Assembly (NCBI RefSeq): GCF_039523175.1 | Contig: NZ_BAAAEU010000004.1 | Span: 124,001 to 188,000, forward strand | Reading direction: 5' to 3' | Length of the DNA: 64,000 bases | DNA from: Dokdonella_A soli | Lineage (GTDB): Bacteria; Pseudomonadota; Gammaproteobacteria; Xanthomonadales; Rhodanobacteraceae | Shown here: piece by piece, positions 1 to 8,173 of the stretch | Layout of the letters: the number at the start of each line of letters is the position of its first letter | How positions within the stretch are numbered: the stretch's first letter is position 1 | Made by a program: the position numbers and the translations under genes | The notes under the pieces: generated by a model | Database searches by the model: none | Seen by the model: only the letters and a program-made list of their open reading frames with translations | What the model was told of the DNA's origin: nothing

Positions 1-1
1 C

Positions 2-442
2 ACCCCCGCGAGCAGCAAGACCTCCAAGGGATTCACGGACGCGGAGCGCGAAGCGATGAAGGCGCGCGCCCAGGAGCTGAAGGCGGAAGCGCGTGCGAAC
101 AAGAGCCGGGCAGAAGGGGAAGCCGCCGTGCTCGCCGCGATCGCAAAGATGAAGGGACCCGATCGGGCCATGGCAAAGCGGCTGCATGCCATCGTCACCG
201 CCGCTGCGCCGGTGCTCATGCCGAAAACCTGGTACGGAATGCCTGCGTATGCCAAAGACGACAAGGTCGTCTGCTTTTTCAAGGACGCACAGAAGTTCGG
301 CGACAGATACGCGACATTCGGTTTCAACGACAAGGCGAAGCTTGACGACGGTGTCATGTGGCCAACCGCCTTCGCGTTGAAAGAGTTGACCGCCGCCGAA
401 GAGGCGAGGATCAGTGCGCTCGTGAAGAAAGCCGTTGGCTAA
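2..442 (+). CDS. DUF1801 (YdhG-like) protein, 5' end outside window
   Basis: The frame is open to the left edge. Residues before the first in-frame ATG at 56 already read like the family (SKGFTDAEREAMKARAQEL), so the true start lies upstream and this is a partial gene. After a lysine/alanine-rich helical N-terminus comes the DUF1801 fold, with the conserved stretch PKTWYGMPAYAKDDKVVCFF and a later YATFGF. The family is small and soluble; YdhG-type members have been linked to iron handling, but the biochemical role is unsettled. The stop is the TAA at 440. The next gene points the other way, so the two are convergent. Confidence 0.85.
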   Translation, partial: TPASSKTSKGFTDAEREAMKARAQELKAEARANKSRAEGEAAVLAAIAKMKGPDRAMAKRLHAIVTAAAPVLMPKTWYGMPAYAKDDKVVCFFKDAQKFGDRYATFGFNDKAKLDDGVMWPTAFALKELTAAEEARISALVKKAVG

Positions 443-491
443 ACGGAAAGCGGCAGAGACACCGCGGGCGAGGATTTCTCGCCCGCCTGGT

Positions 492-1346
492 TCAGACCCT
501 GGCGTACTCGGCCGGTGAGCAGCCGACCAATTTCCTGAAATCGTTGATGAAGTGGGCCTGATCGAAGTAGCCCAGGTCCTGTGCCAGCGTCGCCCAATCG
601 GTGGGGAGACCCGCAGTTATCTGTTCGAGCGCTTCATGCACGCGGTAGCGCTTGATGACCCATCGCGGGCTTGCGCCGACGTATCGATCGAAAAGTCGCT
701 GGAGCGTGCGTTCCTGGATTTCGAACCGCGCGACGAGGTGCTCCACACGCGTGATGCTGCGGTCGTTCACGATGTCCTCGACGACACGACGTACGCTGTC
801 CGCCTGCGGATCCAGAGGTGGTCGATGTGCGGCCAGAAAGCGTGCCGCCGTTTCCACCATGCCTTGGTCGTCGTCGCAGGCGAGCACTTCCCGCTCCGCC
901 TCCGTCGCGTTCGCGAAGACCTGAGTGGCCGGGATGGTTGTGTTCGCGATCGAACTGACCGATGTGCGCAGGAAAGGATAGAAGGCACCCGGATGAAATT
1001 TGATTCCGAAGATGCGGTCTCGGTCCTTCAGCTCTCGAACGAAGCGACCCAGCTGCACGCCGAAGATCCGCGAACGACCCGGAGCGAAAACCAGATGCAC
1101 ACAAGGATGCGGAAGGACTTCCCTCGTTTGCGGCGGTTGGCCAACGAATTGCCATTCCTCAAGCCAGAAATGTTCAACCCAAGCGGCCAGCTCGGCTGGC
1201 GGCAGGAAGCGCGCATGACGGTAGGTCCCCGGCGGGGACGTGTGTCGCAGGATTCCGCAGCCCTGCCCGAAGGTCGTGGCGTGGCCTGGACCGGGTTGGC
1301 TCTGTCGACCGGAGTCGAGGTGTCGGATTTTTCCAATCATTCGCAC
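492..1346 (-). CDS. AraC family transcriptional regulator
   Basis: A 284-residue regulator. The N-terminal half (about residues 40-150) resembles the DUF6597 sensor domain, with RHARFLPPAELAAWVEHFW and a later FGIKFHPGAFYPF. The C-terminal 100 residues are the double helix-turn-helix of AraC proteins, ending in GYFDQAHFINDFRKLVGCSP, which matches the second HTH signature. The ligand and targets are unknown. It is convergent with the DUF1801 gene and divergent from the exported SnoaL-like gene to the right, which is a candidate target only by position. The start is the first ATG; the leading 35 residues are not family-like, so a later start is possible. Confidence 0.85.
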   Translation of the reverse strand: MRMIGKIRHLDSGRQSQPGPGHATTFGQGCGILRHTSPPGTYRHARFLPPAELAAWVEHFWLEEWQFVGQPPQTREVLPHPCVHLVFAPGRSRIFGVQLGRFVRELKDRDRIFGIKFHPGAFYPFLRTSVSSIANTTIPATQVFANATEAEREVLACDDDQGMVETAARFLAAHRPPLDPQADSVRRVVEDIVNDRSITRVEHLVARFEIQERTLQRLFDRYVGASPRWVIKRYRVHEALEQITAGLPTDWATLAQDLGYFDQAHFINDFRKLVGCSPAEYARV

Positions 1347-1426
1347 GATTCTTGCCGTGTAATCGTGGGGCCTGGTTCCTGAGGTCTTCCGGGGCCTGGC
1401 GCCCGTCCAACTGCAGGGTTCAGGTC

Positions 1427-1912
1427 ATGCCATTGACGTCATACGCGTTGTCGAGAATCGGACATCCGAAATTGAAGATTGCCATGCTGGCCGTGCTTGC
1501 CGGTTCGGTGTTCGGCTGGGCGATCAGCCCGGTGTTCGCCGCGAGCCGGGCCGATACCGCGGCCATCAAGGTCGTGCGACTCAAATTCGAAGCATTCAAC
1601 CGGCACGACGCCAGAACCATCGAGGATATCTACGCGAACGCCGCGAGCCTGCACAGCCCGGACTATCCGGATCTGACGGGTAGTAAACAGATCGCCGACA
1701 CCTATCGCAAGCTGTTCGAAGCGATTCCCGACGCGAAAGACAATCTTCAAACGCTCGAGAGCTCAGCGAACCACGTCTACGCCCAATTCGTACTGACAGG
1801 GCATCTGAAGGGAGCGGAAGACAAGCCGATCAGCATCCGGATCTTGTCCGTCTATACGGTCCAGGACGGGCGCATCGTCGGCGACTCGACCTATTACGAT
1901 CGAAAGATGTGA
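1427..1912 (+). CDS. exported SnoaL/NTF2-like protein
   Basis: A protein of about 161 residues. A hydrophobic N-terminal segment (MLAVLAGSVFGWAISPVFA, ending near residue 38) looks like a signal peptide. It is followed by a cone-shaped NTF2/SnoaL-like domain: VVRLKFEAFNRHDARTIEDI at its start and a polyketide-cyclase-type strand region towards YTVQDGRIVGDSTYYD. Members are ester cyclases, isomerases or simply ligand binders, so no reaction can be assigned. I chose the ATG at 1427 because it keeps a basic n-region before the signal peptide; 1352 and 1484 are alternatives. It is transcribed away from the AraC regulator. Confidence 0.75.
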   Translation: MPLTSYALSRIGHPKLKIAMLAVLAGSVFGWAISPVFAASRADTAAIKVVRLKFEAFNRHDARTIEDIYANAASLHSPDYPDLTGSKQIADTYRKLFEAIPDAKDNLQTLESSANHVYAQFVLTGHLKGAEDKPISIRILSVYTVQDGRIVGDSTYYDRKM

Positions 1913-2077
1913 GAGGGCTGGGGGTAGAGTGCATTTTCTTTTCGCCGCCTGCCGATCTCGCCAGGCCCGCACGACGCCCAGTCGAGCCTCGATCGCTGCC
2001 CGAAACGCTGAGATCCGAATGGCGCTGTCTGTCGGAGATCACTGTGACGATGCGCAGGAAAGTCGACTGCCCCCGGT

Positions 2078-3718
2078 TCAACCGCTGGGCTGCTCTTCCC
2101 GATAAATTCCTCGGCACGCAAGGAACTCGCGCTCCAACGGCGATTTGCCTGTTTGGCAACTGGACATGTCTATTTGAACGTTGAACGCTGCCAAGCTGGA
2201 TTCAGGACGCGCATCCGATTTGTAGAACAGCACGTATAGGGCCTCCCTATGCTCGTGAATCTGCACCTTCATCCGTCTCCCCAACTCGTGCCTGAAGCCG
2301 TCGGCGCCAAGCTGTCCCCCGCTGCTGGAGAAGTCCCGCGGGATAGTCATGAAGCGCAGATCCTGGCCGGTCGCTGCCAGCCCTGGAGCCAGAAATGACA
2401 TGGGTACATCGGCAAATATGACCAGAGCTCCATGCTCGAACCCAGGTGCCTGCATGGCAAGTATGTCCATGCCTGCGGGCGCGCGTCCCCAGGGCGGGGA
2501 GACAGTGAACGCGACAATGAATCCGACGGCCAGGGTCGTACCGATTGCCGGGAACCACACGGACAGATGACGCAGCTTCTGCGCCAAAACCATCAAGGAA
2601 ACAACGACAAATAGGCTCGCAAGGCATTCAACCGCCACGAGATACCTGAGGATGGAGAATTCATGCATCCACAGGATGTATGAGAAAGCGATGAACAGCA
2701 CGAGGGCGTGTATCGCCTTGTACTTGCCGAAAAGAAATTTGGTCCTCAGGTCTCTACTGATCAGTGCGACGACCACGTAACCAACTACGAAGACGTAGGC
2801 CAATGCCAGACGCACATCTCGAAACGGAACTTCCGTCACCCATGACGACTGCAAATTGGTCCAATAGAACGGGTAAAAGAGCCACTGCAGCAAGGATTTG
2901 GGAAGAAAGCGCACATCCCGGATGCTGATGCTTGCCATCCAGTCCGAATGGAATACTCCGTTGAACAACGGGAAAAACGGGTTTCCGGTGAGCTTGTACA
3001 GCTTCCAGCCCCAAGGTCCGTACGCGATGGCAAATGCAGCGAGTGTGCAACAGCCATAAACGAAGAGGCTGCGAACCTTGCTCTTCCAACCTCGCTCGAT
3101 AAAGAAAATCACGACGGCTATCGAAGGCACATAGATGGCTGCCGTCAATTTCAAGCCCGTTGCCAAACCCAAGAGCGCTCCAGCAACGGCGACCTTCCGG
3201 AACGAAAGCGGCTCTTCGTCGTGATCGGTCAATCCGCTCAGGATTTGGTAAAAACTCGCCAAAACGATGGCTGCGACCGTGACGTCATTCGACGTCAGGC
3301 CTATCTGCGACCAGGTGGCCGCACCCGTTCCCGCCAAAAGGACAGAGGCGGCAACGAAGGTCGTGCGCTCCCATCTTGCGTCGAATTGAAGAGCTCCACC
3401 GATCCTTCTGCTGATGAGATAGATCAGATAGAGAAGAATTCCATACGGAATTCCGGCGAATGCCACTACCGCCACACCGTGCGCAGGGAGCAGCGTAGTT
3501 GCTACGATGTAATACGGAGCGTCGATGAAGGGAGAAAAGAATGTTTGCGCCCCCGCCACGAAGACATCGTGCGACCATCGACCAGTCAACACCGCCCATG
3601 CGTTGTATAGGTGGTAGCTCTTCAGATCAAAGGTGGTGTCCTGCCCGAGGTGGAGCGATATCGAACACGCGGCGACGCAGAAGAACAAAGCGGTCAGGAC
3701 TCTTTTCATCATTTCCAT
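2078..3718 (-). CDS. polytopic membrane protein, probable GT-C type glycosyltransferase
   Basis: About 546 residues with roughly ten membrane segments. The first is a signal-anchor (VLTALFFCVAACSISLHLG). The first outer loop carries acidic residues (QDTTFDLKSYHLYNAW), the place where GT-C glycosyltransferases keep catalytic carboxylates. A soluble, presumably periplasmic tail follows the last segment. GT-C enzymes use lipid-phosphate sugars outside the cytoplasmic membrane; the donor here is unknown. The ATG at 3718 (MEMMKR) is chosen because further upstream the frame runs through a dispersed intergenic repeat. GC looks lower than in neighbours, suggesting transfer. It lies downstream of the UbiA gene on the same strand, about 150 bp away. 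Confidence 0.7.
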   Translation of the reverse strand: MEMMKRVLTALFFCVAACSISLHLGQDTTFDLKSYHLYNAWAVLTGRWSHDVFVAGAQTFFSPFIDAPYYIVATTLLPAHGVAVVAFAGIPYGILLYLIYLISRRIGGALQFDARWERTTFVAASVLLAGTGAATWSQIGLTSNDVTVAAIVLASFYQILSGLTDHDEEPLSFRKVAVAGALLGLATGLKLTAAIYVPSIAVVIFFIERGWKSKVRSLFVYGCCTLAAFAIAYGPWGWKLYKLTGNPFFPLFNGVFHSDWMASISIRDVRFLPKSLLQWLFYPFYWTNLQSSWVTEVPFRDVRLALAYVFVVGYVVVALISRDLRTKFLFGKYKAIHALVLFIAFSYILWMHEFSILRYLVAVECLASLFVVVSLMVLAQKLRHLSVWFPAIGTTLAVGFIVAFTVSPPWGRAPAGMDILAMQAPGFEHGALVIFADVPMSFLAPGLAATGQDLRFMTIPRDFSSSGGQLGADGFRHELGRRMKVQIHEHREALYVLFYKSDARPESSLAAFNVQIDMSSCQTGKSPLEREFLACRGIYREEQPSG

Positions 3719-3765
3719 GCCGCCAGGATGCTCTTGAGGCCTTTTGTACGCGCAGCTTCGGTCCG

Positions 3766-3845
3766 CGCAACCCGGGAATACTCTCTTCGAACCGAGATGC
3801 TTCGGAAGCTCCTCGCCCTCAGGATGACATCGGATCCGGATCAGG
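3766..3845. repeat. possible dispersed intergenic repeat
   Basis: Between the UbiA gene and the GT-C gene lies a stretch that includes CTCCTCGCCCTCAGGATGAC. Short elements with this kind of wording recur between genes in many proteobacterial genomes. It is present once here, so calling it a repeat relies on recollection, not on a second copy. It explains why a longer reading frame for the GT-C gene should not be used. Confidence 0.3.
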
Positions 3846-3866
3846 AAGCGGGTCAAGCCAGCTCGT

Positions 3867-4778
3867 TCAGATCATTCTCAGTGGAACCGTCATGATCATT
3901 GCGATGCCAATGACGGCGAAGAGTAGCCGGTAAAGTCGCTGAAGCTGACGCAAGCGCTCGAAGGTGAGTCCGGAGCGAAGGGCCCACAACGACGCACAGA
4001 GATGCAGGGGGTAGAGCGCTGCAGCAAAAAGGAGAACGTGTGGCACGGCTCCGGACGCGGCGAGCGCGGCCAGCAGCGCATAGGCTGCCGTGAAGAGGGC
4101 CAGGCCCGCGATGAAGGTGTGCACCTTCCCGAAAGCGAGCGCATTCGTTCGGATCCCATTGAGGGAGTCACCCACATAGCCTCGCGTCTCGTGCATCAAG
4201 TGACCTGCGGTGAACACCAGCGCGAAGAAGCAGGCTATGGCAACACCGCGCTCGTCGATCGCGGAGAACGCCGCGTAGCCGAGCAAGAAGTGCAAGGCGC
4301 CCCCCACAAGATGAAGAACGGAGTTGAAGACAGGAAGGCCCTTCATGTGAAACGGAGGGGCGGAATAGAGCGCGCTAACAATTGCGATCGCCAGCGCAAT
4401 GGCGAACATGATCGTACCGAGAAGCCAGAACAGCGAGAGAGCCAAGGCCAGCAGTACCACCGCGAGGTATCCGAACTCGGCGCGGCTCACGCCTCTCGTA
4501 ACGAATGTTCGATCGGATCGTGCGGGATCCCTGAGATCGCCGCGGATTCCGGACCAGTCGTTGAGCACAAAGACGTGCGCGACCAGGCTGAGGCTGCCGG
4601 CAACAACGACAGCGAGCACGAAAAGGTTGCCCTTCGTGAGCGTTCCGATCGAATACAGTGCACCGAACAGCGCAGTCCCCTGAAGCAAGAAGACTTCATC
4701 GAAACGGATGCAGGAGAGCAGGCGCAACAGCGGCCAAGTCAGCCGCGGACGGCTTGCTTCGGTCAGTGTTCGCGTCAT
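3867..4778 (-). CDS. UbiA-superfamily prenyltransferase
   Basis: 303 residues with about eight membrane helices. UbiA proteins transfer a prenyl chain from a diphosphate to an aromatic, sugar or other acceptor within the membrane. The first aspartate-rich motif is present in a modified form (LNDWSGIRGDLRDPARSDR, near residues 72-90) where the usual NDxxD reads NDxxG with a later D. The second is GDSLNGIRTNALAFG near residue 205. The ATG at 4778 overlaps the TGA of the upstream gene in an ATGA junction, so the two are translationally coupled. Genome position away from ubiquinone or heme genes and the altered motif suggest a specialised acceptor, not UbiA, MenA or CyoE. Confidence 0.85.
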   Translation of the reverse strand: MTRTLTEASRPRLTWPLLRLLSCIRFDEVFLLQGTALFGALYSIGTLTKGNLFVLAVVVAGSLSLVAHVFVLNDWSGIRGDLRDPARSDRTFVTRGVSRAEFGYLAVVLLALALSLFWLLGTIMFAIALAIAIVSALYSAPPFHMKGLPVFNSVLHLVGGALHFLLGYAAFSAIDERGVAIACFFALVFTAGHLMHETRGYVGDSLNGIRTNALAFGKVHTFIAGLALFTAAYALLAALAASGAVPHVLLFAAALYPLHLCASLWALRSGLTFERLRQLQRLYRLLFAVIGIAMIMTVPLRMI

Positions 4779-5974
4779 TTGTAGGCGCATCCCACCTTCG
4801 CGTCGCTTCCACGGCAGGGCAGCTTCAACCGTGCGCGCTCGTTTTCAAAGTAGAGTCGTAGCCAAAGGGCGTAGCCGACATCTTCCGACCAATAGAACCG
4901 CCGCACATGGGCGCTGAAATCGTTGTGATAGAGGAGAGGCGGGGCATGCGCCACCAATGAAAATTCATTGGCGGCAAGCTTGCGGAGCAGATCGGCGGCT
5001 TTTGAATGAACTGCGGATGTGGCCTCTGTGCTCTCCATGCGCCGCAGAAGCTGGGCCGCCTCGACCCAGACTTCCTGACCCGGCACGGTGGTCTGCTGCC
5101 GTGACCGAGGCAGTTGCAGCGAACAGCCTGCTTTTTGCAAGTCGGTCAGACGCAGGAGGGGAATGAGCGGCGCGGCCCTGTAGTAGACCCAGACGCTTTC
5201 GTTGGTCGATTCCTGCGAAAGCGCTCTGCACAGTGCGTGCGCAGCCGGGGGGGCCACCTGCGCCAACAGCATCAGCACGTGCATCTGGATGCCGATGTCG
5301 GCCGGGTTCGGATCCTTGCCCGGGTCAATGCACTCGTAGCGGTCTTGCGGTGCGAGCCAGGTCTTGTATAGACCGTCGGCGGTGCGGAACCGGTTGAGGG
5401 TCGCGAGCGCCGTCGGAAGCAGTTCTCGACGTGCGCCGGGTGCGATCCGCCAGATCAGCGCAGTGTCATCTGCATCCGGTGTGATGGCGCAACCAAGCTT
5501 CCCGATCGTCGGCGCGTCGGGTCGGCCGTGGTAGCGGACGAGTCCTCCCGCCTCGATCTGGCTCGCCAGGAAGTCGCGCGCATGCGCCAGCAAGCCGGCG
5601 ATGCCGGCTGCCTCAGCGACCGGGCCGGCAATGTCGACCATGATCGCATTGGTGAAGGTGTTCATCTCCTGGTGCGGCTGCTCGAACCGAGCGTCGTCGG
5701 TATACGACGTCAGCCAATAGCCGGGGCCTTGCTGGCGTTCGGCAAGCACCTTGGCCGCCCACCGCGCAGCGTTGGCAAGCTCCTGATCACGACGGCAGGG
5801 TTCTTCTCTTTGCGTCGATGTGAGCGTGCGTTTCCCCAGGAACGGCGGCTCGCCAGCTTCCTGTGTGCTCGCATGCATGGCGACTGCATGCTCGCCGGGG
5901 GAGAAATGATCGGTCGGGAATGCGGCGATGCCGGGCGGAAGCATCCAGAAGAGCATCGACAGGAGCATCCGCAT
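4775..5974 (-). CDS. exported alpha/alpha-toroid protein with terpene-cyclase DxDD motif
   Basis: 399 residues. A hydrophobic N-terminus (MRMLLSMLFWMLPPGIAAFP) looks like a signal peptide or anchor. The rest is all-helical and resembles the prenyltransferase/squalene-cyclase toroid. The key feature is TPDADDTALIWRI (D167-A-D-D170-T-A), the DxDDTA acid motif of class II terpene cyclases. Downstream, DPNPADIGIQMHVLMLLAQ and WVYYRAAPLIPLLRL resemble conserved helices of single-domain relatives. Class II cyclases protonate an alkene or epoxide to start cyclisation; export would be unusual for that role, so a non-catalytic or lipid-handling function is also possible. It is the first gene of the left-going operon and overlaps UbiA by 4 bp. 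Confidence 0.65.
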   Translation of the reverse strand: MRMLLSMLFWMLPPGIAAFPTDHFSPGEHAVAMHASTQEAGEPPFLGKRTLTSTQREEPCRRDQELANAARWAAKVLAERQQGPGYWLTSYTDDARFEQPHQEMNTFTNAIMVDIAGPVAEAAGIAGLLAHARDFLASQIEAGGLVRYHGRPDAPTIGKLGCAITPDADDTALIWRIAPGARRELLPTALATLNRFRTADGLYKTWLAPQDRYECIDPGKDPNPADIGIQMHVLMLLAQVAPPAAHALCRALSQESTNESVWVYYRAAPLIPLLRLTDLQKAGCSLQLPRSRQQTTVPGQEVWVEAAQLLRRMESTEATSAVHSKAADLLRKLAANEFSLVAHAPPLLYHNDFSAHVRRFYWSEDVGYALWLRLYFENERARLKLPCRGSDAKVGCAYK

Positions 5975-5999
5975 AAGATCCCGTAGGTTACAAACTTTT

Positions 6000-6005
6000 A
6001 GTATA
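6000..6005 (-). promoter_or_regulatory. probable -10 element of the DxDD-UbiA operon
   Basis: On the minus strand this reads TATACT, a five-of-six match to the sigma70 -10 box, 25-30 bp before the first ATG of the operon (5974). No strong -35 box is visible 16-18 bp further upstream, so an activator may be needed. The 277-bp gap between the two divergent operons (5975-6251) holds no gene. Confidence 0.4.
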
Positions 6006-6251
6006 CATAGCGTTGCACCGCCTCGTAGTCATGCTGGCCTCGAGTGGCACAGAATCCAGGCCATTCATGTCAGCATGCTTGGCCATTTGACCTGAATCGC
6101 CCAGGAGTAACCAGCATGTGACGGCGCAGAGGCGGTGCGGCGGTTCGTTGGTGGGTGCCGCCGGAGCTGGACGAGGACGCGCTGTACGCGCGGGCAGGGC
6201 GATATTGCTCGCTTCCGTCGCGCAAGAGTTCAAAAGACAACAGGGGACGCG

Positions 6252-7211
6252 ATGATCGATGACGTTCAGGACGGGCACAAGGTGCTCGTCACGGGTGGGG
6301 CGGGTTTCTTGGGGTCTCATCTGTGCGACAGGTTGATCGAGCGCGGTCAAGACGTGCTTTGCGTGGACAATTTCTACTCGGGCAGCAGGGCGAATGTGGC
6401 GCATCTGTTCGGCCATGCACGCTTCGAGTTGTTGCGCCATGACGTGACCTTCCCGTTGTACGTGGAGGTGAGTCGCATATTCAACCTGGCGTGTCCTGCG
6501 TCCCCGGTTCACTACCAGTTCGATCCGGTGCAGACGACCAAAACCAGCGTGCACGGGGCGATCAACATGTTGGGCCTCGCCAAGCGCCTGAGTGCGCGCA
6601 TACTTCAGGCGAGCACCAGCGAAGTGTATGGTGACCCGGACGTGCATCCACAGCCGGAAAGCTACTGGGGCCGTGTCAATCCGATCGGCATACGCAGTTG
6701 CTACAACGAAGGAAAGCGCTGCGCGGAGACGCTTTTTTTTGACTATTGGCGCCAGCACCAAGTCGAAATCAAGGTGATGCGCATCTTCAACACCTATGGG
6801 CCGCGCATGCACCCAAGCGATGGGCGGGTGATCAGCAACTTTGTCGTCCAGGCCATCAAGGGGGAGCCGATTACGATCTACGGCGACGGTTCGCAGACGC
6901 GCAGCTTCTGTTACGTGGATGATATGGTTGATGGAATGTTGCGGCTGATGGACAGCTCTGCGGATTTCACCGGACCGGTCAATGTCGGCAACCCGAAAGA
7001 ATTCACGATGATGGAAGTTGCCGAACTCGTTTTGCGTCTTGTCGGCGGCAAGTCCAAGATCGTTCACAAGCCATTGCCAGCGGATGATCCGCGCCAGCGC
7101 ATGCCGGATATCGATCTTGCGGGAAAAGTCCTCGATTGGCACCCCAGGGTCCCGTTGGAAGAGGGTCTCAAGGAGACAATCGCCTATTTCCACAAGCTGT
7201 TCGCGTCATGA
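6252..7211 (+). CDS. UDP-glucuronate decarboxylase (UDP-xylose synthase) family
   Basis: 319-residue short-chain dehydrogenase of the extended type. It would convert UDP-glucuronate to UDP-xylose through a bound NAD+ cycle. Visible are the Rossmann motif VLVTGGAGFLGSH (residues 11-23), the STSEVYGDP strand (121-129), the catalytic YNEGK (Y151, K155), and RIFNTYGPRM. The close match to UXS-type wording (HDVTFPLYVEVSRIFNLACP) separates it from dTDP-glucose dehydratases and UDP-galactose epimerases. The start at 6252 follows an AGGGG element. The gene overlaps the following glycosyltransferase in an ATGA junction, so the two probably act in one pathway that supplies a pentose or hexuronate-derived sugar. 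Confidence 0.85.
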   Translation: MIDDVQDGHKVLVTGGAGFLGSHLCDRLIERGQDVLCVDNFYSGSRANVAHLFGHARFELLRHDVTFPLYVEVSRIFNLACPASPVHYQFDPVQTTKTSVHGAINMLGLAKRLSARILQASTSEVYGDPDVHPQPESYWGRVNPIGIRSCYNEGKRCAETLFFDYWRQHQVEIKVMRIFNTYGPRMHPSDGRVISNFVVQAIKGEPITIYGDGSQTRSFCYVDDMVDGMLRLMDSSADFTGPVNVGNPKEFTMMEVAELVLRLVGGKSKIVHKPLPADDPRQRMPDIDLAGKVLDWHPRVPLEEGLKETIAYFHKLFAS

Positions 7212-8149
7212 CACGGCTTGTCGTCGTGACGCCCGTCTACGAGGATGCCGGGGCGTCGGGAATACTTTTTCGTGAATTGGAATCGGTGTTCGGCGATCGG
7301 CTTTTTGTCGTTGCAGTGGACGACGGCTCTGTTCGGGAGCCGGTCGACCCGGCAGCTCTCGCGTCCGCGAATGTTTCGGGCGTGGTTATCACGCTGCGGC
7401 GCAATGTCGGGCATCAGCGCGCGATCGCCATCGGTTTGAACTATGTTGTCGCCGAGGTCGCTGACGCAGCCACGATCGTCGTGATGGACTCCGATGGTGA
7501 AGACATTCCGCAGAGCATCGTGGAATTGGTCAAGTCGCTGGAAGCTGACGATGTGGACGTTGTGGTGGCGGAGCGGCGAAGCCGGGTGGAGACCTTGCGG
7601 TTCCGCATCTTCTATCTGTTGTACAAACGCCTATTCAGCGTCCTGAGTGGTCGCAAGATCAGTTTCGGCAATTTCATGGCCATGAAACCACTTGCAGCGA
7701 AACGTCTCGCGGCGATGCAGGAGCTTTGGATTCATGTGGCAGCCAGCGTATTGACTTCGAAACTCCGCGTAGCGACCTGTCCTCTCGATCGCGGTCCGCG
7801 TTTTGCAGGCAAAAGCAAGATGAATTTCGCCGGTTTGGCCCTGCATGGCTTTCGTGGTTTGATGGTGTTCGCCGAAGACGTGCTGCTTCGAGTCGGTATC
7901 GCAAGCGCCATGGTGGCCGCGTTTTGCGTGATTGCCGCCGTTACAGCGGTCTTTCTGAAACTGAATGGTTTTGCCACGCCGGGTTGGTTTTCAGTCGCGC
8001 TCGGTGTGCTGTTCATCGTGCTTTTGCAAATAGGCGCGATAACATTGATTTCGCTCATGCTTACCGGGGTGATGCGATACGCGTCGGCGACCGTCACCGA
8101 CTACCGCGAATTCATCGACAAGGTTCAACCCGTTGAGCGCGCCAGATAG
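7208..8149 (+). CDS. family 2 glycosyltransferase, DPM1/GtrB type
   Basis: 313 residues. A GT-A fold occupies residues 1-220, with VVTPVYEDAG at the start and the metal-binding VVMDSDGED (D94, D96). Two hydrophobic segments near residues 235-260 and 275-300 anchor it in the membrane. This layout is that of polyprenyl-phosphate sugar synthases (DPM1, GtrB, ArnC), which load a sugar onto a lipid phosphate at the inner face of the membrane. The sugar may come from the decarboxylase it overlaps by 4 bp. A GT-C enzyme able to use such a product lies in the divergent operon (2078-3718). Confidence 0.8.
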   Translation: MTRLVVVTPVYEDAGASGILFRELESVFGDRLFVVAVDDGSVREPVDPAALASANVSGVVITLRRNVGHQRAIAIGLNYVVAEVADAATIVVMDSDGEDIPQSIVELVKSLEADDVDVVVAERRSRVETLRFRIFYLLYKRLFSVLSGRKISFGNFMAMKPLAAKRLAAMQELWIHVAASVLTSKLRVATCPLDRGPRFAGKSKMNFAGLALHGFRGLMVFAEDVLLRVGIASAMVAAFCVIAAVTAVFLKLNGFATPGWFSVALGVLFIVLLQIGAITLISLMLTGVMRYASATVTDYREFIDKVQPVERAR

Positions 8150-8173
8150 CATGGGTGCCAGGATTTTGGTGAT

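Noticed and set aside
5988..7193. A 401-residue frame antisense to the UDP-glucuronate decarboxylase
   Set aside because: The sense gene has intact Rossmann and YxxxK motifs and good coupling to the next gene; the antisense product matches nothing.
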